A DNA stretch of 64,000 bases from Bacillota bacterium (lineage in GTDB: Bacteria; Bacillota; UBA4882; UBA8346): NCBI GenBank assembly GCA_023429995.1, contig JAEZCE010000035.1, positions 124,001 through 188,000 of the forward strand, written 5' to 3'. Shown in pieces: positions 41,781 through 49,992 of the stretch (within the stretch, counting starts at the first letter, position 1; each line of letters starts with the position of its first letter). The notes beneath the pieces were generated by a model that was not told the origin of the DNA, searched no databases, and was given only the letters and a program-made list of their open reading frames with translations. A program made the translations under genes and the position numbers.

Positions 41781-42125
41781 TTATTTTGCTTGCTTTAAGA
41801 CTGCCCGTGACTCAGGATTAAGCTTTATTATTTCGCCCTCGATGTTATCAAGACGATTATTGATTCTCACAAGAGAAGGCTTTACGAGGTCCATATCTTC
41901 AACCAAACCTCTAAGTGTGGGTTTTACAATGCCCATATCTTCAACCAAACCTCTAAGTGTAGGTTTCACAATATCCATATCCTCGATTAAGCCATCAACT
42001 TTTTGTTCTAATCGTTCCATTCTGTTTCGAAGGTCGTCTTGTCCTTCGCCAAAAGTTTTAAACTGAGAAGATAGATGTTCGAGTAAAACCGCTACTTGCG
42101 CGCTCGTGTACGAATTATCTTCCAT
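41781..42125 (-). CDS. Coiled-coil protein with 14-residue repeats
   Basis: The 114-residue protein starts at ATG 42125, spaced from GAAGGGAG. It is helical throughout, with three tandem 14-residue units (GLIEDMDIVKPTLR, GLVEDMGIVKPTLR, GLVEDMDLVKPSLV) encoded by a near-identical 42-bp DNA repeat. A charged N-terminal helix and a short C-terminal tail flank them. It probably forms a parallel coiled coil. Position beside integrase debris suggests a leftover of the mobile element; the function is unknown. Confidence 0.6.
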   Translation of the reverse strand: MEDNSYTSAQVAVLLEHLSSQFKTFGEGQDDLRNRMERLEQKVDGLIEDMDIVKPTLRGLVEDMGIVKPTLRGLVEDMDLVKPSLVRINNRLDNIEGEIIKLNPESRAVLKQAK

Positions 42126-42313
42126 AATTATTGCTCCCTTCAATTTTCAGATGATAATTTCTACATTCAGAGTATTAATCCTTTAGATATTCCAGTTCTT
42201 TTTTGATTTGTCCAAATCTTCCGGTTTTCGAATAGACAGCTTTTTTCTTCCATGATAAAATTAAAGCACTAACCAGGGCATACTTATATTTCCAATACGA
42301 AAGGATGGACGCT

Positions 42314-42397
42314 ATGCTTTGTGAAAACTTGGATAATTTATACCCGAATATGGAAGAGAAAGCGGAGCGGATTATTGAGGCCAACAGTAAAAAGTAA
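42314..42397 (+). CDS. Possible microprotein, 27 aa
   Basis: ATG 42314 follows AAAGGA at a suitable distance and encodes MLCENLDNLY to EANSKK, an acidic helix. The same frame is open further upstream without a start, so it may be the end of a larger lost gene. A minus-strand frame overlapping it (69 codons from 42384) looks less coding. Weak evidence. Confidence 0.25.
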   Translation: MLCENLDNLYPNMEEKAERIIEANSKK

Positions 42398-42444
42398 GAG
42401 GATTCACTCTATGGAATCGACACTTTAATAAAGGAAAGACTATC

Positions 42445-43017
42445 ATGGGTAAATTATTTTGGAAACCGGGGACGTTGCTTTACCCGGCGCCGGTTGTCCT
42501 GGTAAGCTGCGGGGAACTTCAAGGAGTTAAAAACATCATCACCATTGCCTGGGCCGGAACGGTAGCCTCCGATCCGGTGATGGTTTCCATCTCGGTGCGG
42601 CCGGAGCGTTATTCCTATCCTCTCATCAAGGAGAGCGGAGAATTTGTGATTAACCTGCCCAACCGTAATATGGCCCGGGCGGTGGATTATTGCGGAGTGG
42701 TTTCCGGCAAGGATTGCGACAAATTTCAGGCCACCGGATTAACGGCGGCGGCGGCGCGAAATCTGAAAGCGCCCGTGATTGAAGAGGCCCCCTTGGCCTT
42801 GGAGTGCAAGGTGAGCGCGGTCGAGGATTTAGGCTCCCACCACCTGTTTTTGGCCAAAGTTACCGGAATACAGGTAGAGGAGGGGTTAATCGACCGGAGC
42901 GGCCGGTTAAATCTGGAGAAGGCCGACCTGATAAGCTACGTTCACGGCCAATACCGGACGTTGGGAGAGGCCGTCGGCAGCTTCGGTTTTTCCGTTAAAA
43001 AACGCCGCAAAAAGTAG
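42445..43017 (+). CDS. Flavin reductase-like domain protein
   Basis: The 190-residue protein belongs to the flavin reductase-like FMN-binding split-barrel family. It shows PAPVVLVSCG, NIITIAWAGTVASDPVMVSISV (FMN phosphate-binding strand), GEFVINLPN and HHLFLAKV. Such proteins bind FMN and reduce flavin or other substrates; the VSCG variant is common in anaerobes. The start codon has an AAAGGAAAG site. Single-gene unit. Confidence 0.88.
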   Translation: MGKLFWKPGTLLYPAPVVLVSCGELQGVKNIITIAWAGTVASDPVMVSISVRPERYSYPLIKESGEFVINLPNRNMARAVDYCGVVSGKDCDKFQATGLTAAAARNLKAPVIEEAPLALECKVSAVEDLGSHHLFLAKVTGIQVEEGLIDRSGRLNLEKADLISYVHGQYRTLGEAVGSFGFSVKKRRKK

Positions 43018-43062
43018 GCTTGATTTCTAAAGCGCCTTATAGACCAGCCTCGTAAAAAAACC

Positions 43063-43090
43063 TAAAAAAAACCACCCGCAAGGGTGGTTC
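43063..43090 (-). terminator. Terminator of the zinc-ribbon gene
   Basis: AACCACCC/GGGTGGTT stem with a T run on the minus strand just after the stop at 43098. Confidence 0.8.
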
Positions 43091-43097
43091 CGTTATT

Positions 43098-43397
43098 TTA
43101 GTATGAACGTCTGGATTGGAAGCAGTCACGGCAATAAACGGGTTTGTCACCGCTGGGTTGGAAAGGAACTTTGGTGGGTTTGCCGCATTCCGCGCAAACC
43201 GCATCATAAAGTTGACGATCTCTGCTTTGAAAACCGCCACGGCCTCTGCCGGATTGGGATTTCTTAGCAGCCCGGCATGCGGGACAACGGCCAGGCTCAT
43301 TGGTAAATCCTTTGGATTCGAAGAATTCCTGTTCGCTGGCTGTAAAAATAAAATCTTGTCCACAATCTTTACATGTTTTTGTTTTATCCTGAAACAT
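43098..43397 (-). CDS. Double zinc-ribbon protein
   Basis: The 99-residue protein has a first zinc ribbon (TCKDCGQDFIFTASEQEFF, then GFTNEPGRCPACR), a Gly/Arg-rich linker and a second ribbon (AVCAECGKPTKVPF, then YCRDCFQSRR). This is the common small zinc-ribbon protein of Firmicutes and other phyla, thought to bind nucleic acid or ribosomes because of the basic linker. No specific role is known. It is a single gene with its own terminator. Confidence 0.85.
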   Translation of the reverse strand: MFQDKTKTCKDCGQDFIFTASEQEFFESKGFTNEPGRCPACRAAKKSQSGRGRGGFQSRDRQLYDAVCAECGKPTKVPFQPSGDKPVYCRDCFQSRRSY

Positions 43398-43648
43398 TAA
43401 AAAACCTCACCTTTTAGCCCTACGGGCTCTTATTTTACCTTCCCTGGACTATTCGGAGGCAATTCATTTCAGAATTTGCAAACCTTATGATCCTGTTTAG
43501 GTACAATTTTATAATATCATGAATCAAAGGAAATACAAGTACTAATTTTCCTACCTAATTTTTACGGAGGATATGACCTTGGGGATGGAGAATTATAATG
43601 GAAACGTACACTATGCGCGTAACCTGCGTGCGCTGGGGAGGGTTCTTT

Positions 43649-44302
43649 ATGGACGAAACGAATCAAACGTCCTGGAATTTTACGGGTAACGGTTACATTA
43701 TGTTATTTAAATTTCCCAAATCGTTTATTCTCGACCATGGTTTTTTACCCGAGCGGTTTCGGAAAGGGTTTTACGGAAATGTCGGGGCCATCGTGTTTGC
43801 GGATTACCACCATTCCGACCTGGGCCCTTATCAAGAATTGTTTTTCGTACCCGGGAAATTGCGCCATCAACACCGCAAGGTTTATACGATTTCCAAAAAT
43901 TATGTTTCCGACAACCGGGAGGGACTTGAAAATTCTTTGAGTAGTTGGGGAATATCTAAAGAAAAGGCGGGTTTCCGGTTTATCCCCGGAAAGGATTTGG
44001 ATAGTCTGCAAGTTACGCAAAACGGGGTCCCCGTCATCGATATCACGGTCAAGGTTTCCAAAAAGGGCTGGACTTTTCCTTTGTGGACGTTTTTTCACCC
44101 TCTCCATATGATTCAATACGAGGACGGGAAAACTTTCAGTTTCAACCTCCATGGGAGTGGAAAAGGGAGATTTGCCGCGATCATGAAAGTCGACGTCAAT
44201 CCCGACCGCTTTCCCAATTTTGCGTTTTTTAAACATGTGGCCATCATCCGGGTTACGGATTTCCATTTCAAACTGCCCCCGGCCAAAATGAAAGAGGAGT
44301 AA
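43649..44302 (+). CDS. Acetoacetate-decarboxylase-like fold protein
   Basis: The 217-residue protein resembles the ADC-like beta-barrel family: YGNVGAIVFADYHHSDLGPYQELFFVPG, YTISKNYVSDN, ENSLSSWGISKEKAGF and FSFNLHGSGKG. In classical acetoacetate decarboxylases a Lys forms the Schiff base; I cannot identify the equivalent Lys with certainty, so activity is open. ATG 43649 is favoured by GGGGAGGG; another ATG at 43598 also has an acceptable site. It is not linked to solvent-forming genes. Confidence 0.65.
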   Translation: MDETNQTSWNFTGNGYIMLFKFPKSFILDHGFLPERFRKGFYGNVGAIVFADYHHSDLGPYQELFFVPGKLRHQHRKVYTISKNYVSDNREGLENSLSSWGISKEKAGFRFIPGKDLDSLQVTQNGVPVIDITVKVSKKGWTFPLWTFFHPLHMIQYEDGKTFSFNLHGSGKGRFAAIMKVDVNPDRFPNFAFFKHVAIIRVTDFHFKLPPAKMKEE

Positions 44303-44609
44303 CAACAAAAAGGTTTTTTTTTCCACAACATCAAGCGCCAGGAGGGCATGGCTGGAATTTGCAAAAATCACAAAAGGTTCTTGGGGAGCCTTGGCAAATC
44401 CTGCGGGAATCCCAATACCAGAAATTTGAAAACCGTAGAGGAGCGACTGCGGTTTTTTTTGTTGATATTCCTGGCCGGGAATGGAACATAAAAAAAGCTT
44501 TTTTCCATATATTTCTCCGATATGACAATTACCAGATGGGTGGTTTTTTTTGTATATAGAAAAGCCCAGCTAGGAAGATTATAATGATTTTATAAAAGGA
44601 GGGGGTTTT
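44303..44609. other. Intergenic region with a terminator
   Basis: AAACCG and CGGTTT stems at 44429-44460 with a T run form the only clear signal, ending the ADC-like gene. The rest is AT-rich and carries the TTG start region of the phosphorylase gene. Confidence 0.5.
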
Positions 44610-46229
44610 TTGGCAGACCAAAATAATATGCCGAAAGTGGCTTATTTTTGTATGGAATATGGTCTGGACGCATCCTTTCGGACTTATGCGGGGGGCCTTG
44701 GAATATTGGCCGGGGATTACCTCAAGGGCGCGAAAGACCATGGGTATCCGATAGTCGGAATCGGCATCAAATGGAAACAAGGTTATACCGATCAAAGGAT
44801 TGGTCGGGATGACCGGCCCTATGATAGCTATCATAATTACCAGTACGATTTTTTGAAAGATACCGGAGTGAAGATTGTGGTGCCAATCCGGAGACGGAAT
44901 GTAGTCTGCAAGGTTTGGCTGGTCGATCATTTCGGTAATGCTCCCCTGTATTTGCTGGATACCGATGTGCCTGAGAATCAGGATCCCTGGATAACCGGTC
45001 AATTATACGGCTGGTTTGGGGAAGAACGGATTGCCCAGGAAATGGTTCTGGGGATTGGCGGCGTGAAGGCCTTGCGGGCCCTCGGCATTACCACGGATGT
45101 CTACCATTTCAATGAAGGCCATGCAGTCTTTGCCGGGTTTGAACTGATCCGGGAGAAACTGGAATGGGGATTGAACTATGATGCGGCATTGGCTGCGGTC
45201 CGGGAACAAATCGTTTTTACGACCCACACCCCGATCGTTGAAGGCAATGAATCCCATGATCTTGACCGGTTGATGTATATGGGGGCTAACAACGGTTTAT
45301 CGGCGGAGCAAATGATGGAAATCGGCGGCAAACCTTTTAATATGACGGTCGCGGCTTTGCATTTGTCGAGAATCACCAATGCGGTTGCCGATCTACACTG
45401 TCAGACCGCCAACAAAATGTGGTCGTATGTTTCCGGTTGCTCGCCCATTGTCGGCATTACCAACGCGATTCATAGGCCGACCTGGGTTGATCCGGAAATG
45501 TTGCGGGCGGCCGCGGGAGAGGGCTCCCTGTGGGAACAGCATCAAAAAAACAAACAAAAATTGGTTGGATTTATTAAAGAAAGAACCGGGAGCGAGCTGA
45601 ATCCGGAAGGTTTGTTAATCGGTTTTTCAAGACGGGCTGCCGGGTATAAACGGAGCGGATTCATTTTCAGCAGACCGGACATCATCGCTCCCCTGCTGGA
45701 AAAGGGGAAACTTCAGATCGTGTTTTCCGGTAAAGCTCATCCGTTGGATGACGGCGGTAAAAGGGTGGTTGAAAACCTGGTGCAGATGTCCAAACGCTAT
45801 CCGGGCGCGGTGGTGTTTTTGGAGAACTATGATATGACCATCGGTAAAATGTTGACCACCGGTTCCGATGTTTGGCTGAACAACCCGCGGCGTCCGAAAG
45901 AGGCCAGCGGCACTTCAGGGATGAAGGCTGCGATGAACGGGGTCCTTAACTTGAGTATTCTGGACGGCTGGTGGCCGGAGGCCTGCAGGCACGGAATCAA
46001 CGGTTGGCAATTTGGAGACGGTTTTGAAAGCTGCTCCGAATATGAACAGGACGAACATGATTTGAACGCCCTTTACCGGGTTTTACAAGAGGAAGTAATT
46101 CCTACCTATTATCATGACCGTGAAAAATGGATTCGGATGATGGGGGAGAGCATTAACAGTACCCGCGAAACTTTCGCCGTCAAACGTATGCTGGAGGATT
46201 ACTATCAAAAGATGTATATTTCAAAATAA
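44610..46229 (+). CDS. glgP: Alpha-glucan phosphorylase, short form
   Basis: The 539-residue GT35 enzyme would release glucose-1-phosphate from glycogen or maltodextrin. Recognised are AYFCMEYGLDASF, YAGGLGILAGDYLK, FNEGHAVF, VFTTHTPI and the PLP-binding EASGTSGMKAAMNG. The protein lacks the roughly 250-residue N-terminal and regulatory regions of classical phosphorylases, as in the short alpha-glucan phosphorylase class of anaerobes and thermophiles. It starts at TTG 44610 after AAAGGAGG. No glycogen synthase is near. Confidence 0.9.
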   Translation: MADQNNMPKVAYFCMEYGLDASFRTYAGGLGILAGDYLKGAKDHGYPIVGIGIKWKQGYTDQRIGRDDRPYDSYHNYQYDFLKDTGVKIVVPIRRRNVVCKVWLVDHFGNAPLYLLDTDVPENQDPWITGQLYGWFGEERIAQEMVLGIGGVKALRALGITTDVYHFNEGHAVFAGFELIREKLEWGLNYDAALAAVREQIVFTTHTPIVEGNESHDLDRLMYMGANNGLSAEQMMEIGGKPFNMTVAALHLSRITNAVADLHCQTANKMWSYVSGCSPIVGITNAIHRPTWVDPEMLRAAAGEGSLWEQHQKNKQKLVGFIKERTGSELNPEGLLIGFSRRAAGYKRSGFIFSRPDIIAPLLEKGKLQIVFSGKAHPLDDGGKRVVENLVQMSKRYPGAVVFLENYDMTIGKMLTTGSDVWLNNPRRPKEASGTSGMKAAMNGVLNLSILDGWWPEACRHGINGWQFGDGFESCSEYEQDEHDLNALYRVLQEEVIPTYYHDREKWIRMMGESINSTRETFAVKRMLEDYYQKMYISK

Positions 46230-46275
46230 TTTCTTAGGATTTATATTTATTTCATGGATTGATTCATATGAATTT

Positions 46276-46359
46276 CAAAAAGCCGCTGGAGGATTTGGAC
46301 AGTGGCTTTTTGATTGAATTCTGTTCTGACTTTTCATCCCTTTCGGGATGAATTTTTTT
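46276..46359 (+). terminator. Two consecutive terminators after glgP
   Basis: CAAAAAGCC-CT/AG-GGCTTTTTG (46276-46312) and TTCATCCC-tttc-GGGATGAA with seven T (46333-46359). The second is a classic intrinsic terminator. Confidence 0.8.
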
Positions 46360-46420
46360 AGTCGAGATATTTAATAAATTTAGGTTGAATTTTCTTAATA
46401 AAAAAGAAATCTAATGGATT

Positions 46421-46662
46421 ATTAATTTCCTGAAGGGGGAATTCAGGTTTTATGTCCCGGAAATGAAATCCGGAAGGAAAGATTAATTCTTAAGAGCAAA
46501 GATTAATTTCCGGAAGGGGGAATTGAAGATTTGTGTTCCGGAAATGAAATCCGGAAGGGAAGATTAATTCTTAAGAGCAAAGATTAATTTCCGGAAGAGG
46601 GAATTCACGATTTGTGTTCCGGAAATGAAATCCGGAGGCCAAGATTAATTCTTAAGAGCTAA
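46421..46662. repeat. Three tandem 81-bp repeats
   Basis: Units begin at about 46421, 46501 and 46582. Each contains ATTAATTTCCGGAAG, TTCCGGAAATGAAATCCGGA and GATTAATTCTTAAGAGC. The internal TTCCGGA-atgaaa-TCCGGA can form a hairpin. The second and third differ at few positions, the first is more diverged. No frame with a start runs through them. Confidence 0.85.
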
Positions 46663-46757
46663 GTTTAATTTATCATAAATTGGATGACCATTTTATATTA
46701 TTTTGTTAAATTCCGGATAAAAGTTAGCAAATCCGGTCCTAAAGGATAAGCGAAAAG

Positions 46758-46904
46758 TTGGCCTAAAAGAAGTTAACGGAGACGGGATTTACAGGATTTA
46801 CAGGATTTACGGGATTAAGGAAATGGATAATTCATAGGGGTTATAAAAAATCTTGTAAATCCATAAAATCATGTTAATCCTGTTTAAGTTCTTTTAGTTA
46901 GGCC
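46758..46904. repeat. Inverted-repeat element with internal GGATTTACA tandem
   Basis: GGCCTAAAAGAAGTTAA near 46760 is mirrored by TTAAGTTCTTTTAGTTAGGCC at 46884-46904. Inside, three copies of GGATTTAC-A/G (46785-46815) face AATCTTGTAAATCC and TTAATCCTG in inverse orientation. It has the look of a MITE-like or REP-like non-coding element. Confidence 0.65.
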
Positions 46905-47096
46905 GCAGTATAGTTTGACTACGCTCGGTCAGGTATTTTAGAATATTTATTTCACCTTGGATGAATTGATTAATATTTTATATCGATTGAATATCATTGA
47001 TTTCCCGTTTTCCTTCCGGGATATGGGTTAAGCCTTAAGTTGGGAATAGGGTACGGTACATCGTCTGGAACAAACGGCGTTCATTTTTGTTAAAGA

Positions 47097-47119
47097 AAGG
47101 ACCGCCGCGGACGGTCCTC
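47097..47119 (-). terminator. Terminator of the 103-aa gene
   Basis: AGGACCG/CGGTCCT stem with CTTTCTTT on the minus strand beyond the stop at 47141. Confidence 0.7.
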
Positions 47120-47140
47120 TCTGATGATTTCCCTTTTTAC

Positions 47141-47452
47141 TTACCGCTGGTCCGGAAAACCGAACTCCTTCCAAGACTTCTGGGGCATTTCCAGTTTGAT
47201 CATTTTTTTGCCCTCTTGGAACAGTTCATTCAGTTCTTCCTTTTTGCCGTCGAGGGCGCCGGTCATAATCTTCAATTTGGATTTGACCGCCTCGTGGGTG
47301 CTGTTTAAATCCAGAGCGTCCTGATAAGCAGTTTCGAATCTGCCGATGAAATCGGTGTCCGCTCCCCTGCGGGCCAGTTCGGAAGTATGGTTTTTGAGCC
47401 CTGCCAGCATAACGCTGGCGCTTTTCATTTGTTCCGCGAATGATTCCGACAT
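47141..47452 (-). CDS. Helical hypothetical protein, 103 aa
   Basis: The protein begins MSESFAEQMKSASVMLAGLK and is helical and charged, with LARRGADTDFIGRFETAYQDALDL and an acidic C-terminal coil (ALDGKKEELNELFQEGKKM). No membrane or export segment is seen. Related proteins of similar length without known function occur in various phyla. Terminator downstream and a roughly 380-base empty region upstream suggest a single-gene unit. Confidence 0.6.
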   Translation of the reverse strand: MSESFAEQMKSASVMLAGLKNHTSELARRGADTDFIGRFETAYQDALDLNSTHEAVKSKLKIMTGALDGKKEELNELFQEGKKMIKLEMPQKSWKEFGFPDQR

Positions 47453-47835
47453 TACAAACTAAACTCCTTTATTGATAATTTCGGCGCGTTTGCGCCAGGC
47501 AATGACTTTTCCGGCCGGAGAACTTCTTGCCTATGGATAATTATACCACAAATGTAAAAATACACAATATCATCAAAAAGGATATTTCCGGAAATACCCT
47601 CATTATAGTGGGGAAATGTGAGCCGGGGTACCCCCTGAAAATGAAATTTTTTTTTGGCGGATGATTACGCTTCCATGTGGTTATCTTTACCCGGCCCAAG
47701 CTTTCCAGCGGAAAATAAATAGGGATTTTTTCCTTCCCGCCGCTTTACAAATATTATTTTATTCTATAAAATGGAATTATTAAGAACAAACAGAAACAAG
47801 TCGGAATAAAAAAGAACGACAGGGAGGGTCCCGGG
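47453..47835. other. Divergent intergenic region, no gene
   Basis: It holds the promoters of the 103-aa gene (minus) and the DeoR-type gene (plus). A run TATTTTATTCTATAAAATGG near 47760 is a plausible plus-strand -10 area. A GC-rich stretch around 47500-47700 has no hairpin that I can support. Confidence 0.35.
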
Positions 47836-48642
47836 ATGTTCATAGAAGAGCGCCATCAGCATATTTTGGAGATGCTTCATGCCAAAGGACGGGTGGAAGT
47901 GGTTGAACTCAGTAAGAATTTTCAGATTTCGGAGGATTCAATCCGGCGGGATTTGCGCCTCATGGAGGAAAAAGGACTTTTAACGCGAACATATGGGGGT
48001 GCCATTCTTCCCGAGCAGGTCAGTTCGGCTTTATCCTACCGGGAACGGCAGGAAATCAATAAAGATGTTAAAACCGCCATCGCCAAATCGGCAGTGGCCG
48101 CAATTAAAAATAACGATACCATCCTGCTGGACGGCTCCTCCACCGTGGCCGAAATGGTTCCTTTTTTTAACCGGATCGCCGGACTGACGGTCATTACCAA
48201 TTCCGTGGCCATTGCCCATGATGTCTTGCTTTTTACCAACGGTTGCAAGCTGGTGATGATCGGCGGCGCCGTCGACCGGGAGTGTTTTAATACCATCAGT
48301 ATCGACAGCCTTAAAAAAATACAGGGTTTACGGGTGGATAAAACTTTTGCCGGGCCCTGCGGCATTTGCCCGGAATGGGGGTTGTCGACGACCACTTTCG
48401 ATGAGGCGGCCATTAAAAAAGCCATGTTGGAAGCGGCCAAAGAAGTCTATCTTCTGTTTGAAAGCAGTAAGTTCGGCCACCGTTCTTTGGCCAATATCGG
48501 GCCTATCGAGCCGCGGTATCATTGGATTACCGATGGTCAAATCGCTATTGAGGATAGCGGGTTTCAAAAGTTGCTGGCTCAAGGACTGCAAATACAAATT
48601 GCTGATACTTTCACCGACGGGGATTCCAACCTTCGGCTTTAG
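47836..48642 (+). CDS. DeoR/GlpR-family sugar-phosphate-responsive regulator
   Basis: The 268-residue protein has the DeoR winged helix at the N-terminus (ERHQHILEMLHAKGRVEVVELSKNF, then SEDSIRRDLRLMEEKGLLTRTYGGA) and the DeoRC sensor domain (TILLDGSSTVAEMV, LTVITNSVAIA, MIGGAVDRECFN, TTFDEAAIKKAML). Regulators of this class repress sugar operons and respond to phosphorylated sugars. It precedes a transporter, an outer-membrane protein and pgi on the same strand and probably controls them. AGGGAGG precedes the ATG. Confidence 0.92.
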   Translation: MFIEERHQHILEMLHAKGRVEVVELSKNFQISEDSIRRDLRLMEEKGLLTRTYGGAILPEQVSSALSYRERQEINKDVKTAIAKSAVAAIKNNDTILLDGSSTVAEMVPFFNRIAGLTVITNSVAIAHDVLLFTNGCKLVMIGGAVDRECFNTISIDSLKKIQGLRVDKTFAGPCGICPEWGLSTTTFDEAAIKKAMLEAAKEVYLLFESSKFGHRSLANIGPIEPRYHWITDGQIAIEDSGFQKLLAQGLQIQIADTFTDGDSNLRL

Positions 48643-48709
48643 CGGAACCATGGGCTTTTTGGGTTTTGAATTTCCACAGATTTGAGTCTGCCAAGGGAGG
48701 AGAAAAATC

Positions 48710-49984
48710 ATGGCGATTGAACTCGCGCCATCCGGCTTCATTCAATCCTTTAAAAAATTACACGGCAACACCCGGGTTTCGGTTGTTTTCGAACCTCTCT
48801 GGGGGATTCCGTATTCCTTGTATACCTTTTATTTCAGCCTTTATATGAAAGACCGGGGAATTAGCGACCCCCAAATCGGTTTTTTGATTGCCATCGGGTT
48901 TATTGCCTGTATAGCATTTTCGGCCATTGCCGGCCTGATCACGGATGCGCTGGGCCGCCGCAGAACGACCCTGATATTCGATATGATTGCCTGGCCTGTT
49001 GCCCTCATGCTCTATTTATTCAGTCATAATTTTTGGATGTTTGCCCTAGCCCAGGTTGTCAATAGTTTATCAAAGATTCCCGCCGTTTCCTGGAACCTGA
49101 TGTTGATTGAAGACGCGGCCCCGGAACAACAGGTCGTCGCCTATAATCTGATTAATACCATCAACATTTCGGTGGGTATTTTCACACCCTTGGCCGGACT
49201 GATTGTCAAAGAGATGGGGATTCTTTCCGGAGAACGGATTTTATTGGTTTTTGCGGTTATCAGCATGACTACCATGGTACTGGGTCGAAATTATTATTAC
49301 CGGGAGACTGCAGTCGGACAGCAAATTTTGCGCCAGCGGAATCAGGAATCTCCTCAGCAGAGAAACCGGTTGAACCTGGCTTTTTTCAAGAGACTTTTCC
49401 ACGAACCCTTGGTTTTAACGGTATTATGCTGTAGCGTTCTTTTTAACGCCTATATTCCGATAGGCACTTATTCGAGCCTTTATTATGCGCCCTTTTTAAC
49501 GGAAGTTCTTCGGCTTGATAAATCCGCCATTGCCCTTTTGGGCGGAGTCAATGCCGCGGTCATGTTGGTCATATTTGTTCTGGTAATCCCCCGTTCGGCC
49601 AATTTTAATCGCTATTTGCTGATGGCAGGCGGAGTTTTGCTGCAAATCGCCTCCCTGGTGTTGTTTATTACCCTCCCGGCGGGCAGCTTCAAAATTGTGT
49701 CGTTGGGAGTGGTGGTTTTTGCAATCGGTTATGGCCTTTCAAAGCCCTTTATGGATGCGGTTTTGGCAGAGGCCACTTCCGGTACGGAGCGGGCAGCCGT
49801 TTTCGCCCTTCATAACACGGCGGTAGCTTTTTGCAGCGCGGTTTTTGGCTTCCTTTCGGGATTTTTATACAGTCTGAAGCCGGTGTTGCTCTATATGTTA
49901 TCCATGGGGATACTGGCTGTCTGCACAGTCATGCTTATTGGGTTGGGATTGTCAAGTACAACCACGACGCTAAGGAGAAATTGA
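48710..49984 (+). CDS. MFS transporter
   Basis: The 424-residue protein has about 12 membrane helices in two halves joined by a loop near residue 205, and the conserved loop-2/3 motif GLITDALGRRRTTL. The substrate is unknown; genomic context with DeoR, a porin-like protein and phosphoglucose isomerase suggests a sugar. The ATG follows AGGGAGGAG. The last codons run to within 8 bases of the next gene, so the two are cotranscribed. Confidence 0.88.
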   Translation: MAIELAPSGFIQSFKKLHGNTRVSVVFEPLWGIPYSLYTFYFSLYMKDRGISDPQIGFLIAIGFIACIAFSAIAGLITDALGRRRTTLIFDMIAWPVALMLYLFSHNFWMFALAQVVNSLSKIPAVSWNLMLIEDAAPEQQVVAYNLINTINISVGIFTPLAGLIVKEMGILSGERILLVFAVISMTTMVLGRNYYYRETAVGQQILRQRNQESPQQRNRLNLAFFKRLFHEPLVLTVLCCSVLFNAYIPIGTYSSLYYAPFLTEVLRLDKSAIALLGGVNAAVMLVIFVLVIPRSANFNRYLLMAGGVLLQIASLVLFITLPAGSFKIVSLGVVVFAIGYGLSKPFMDAVLAEATSGTERAAVFALHNTAVAFCSAVFGFLSGFLYSLKPVLLYMLSMGILAVCTVMLIGLGLSSTTTTLRRN

Positions 49985-49992
49985 GACAAAAA

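Noticed and set aside
42175..42384. Minus-strand 69-codon frame
   Set aside because: No clear start signal; overlaps a plus-strand micro-frame with a better site, and neither is convincing.
46421..46662. Considered as a CRISPR array
   Set aside because: The units are directly adjacent 81-bp tandems without unique spacers, and no cas genes are present.
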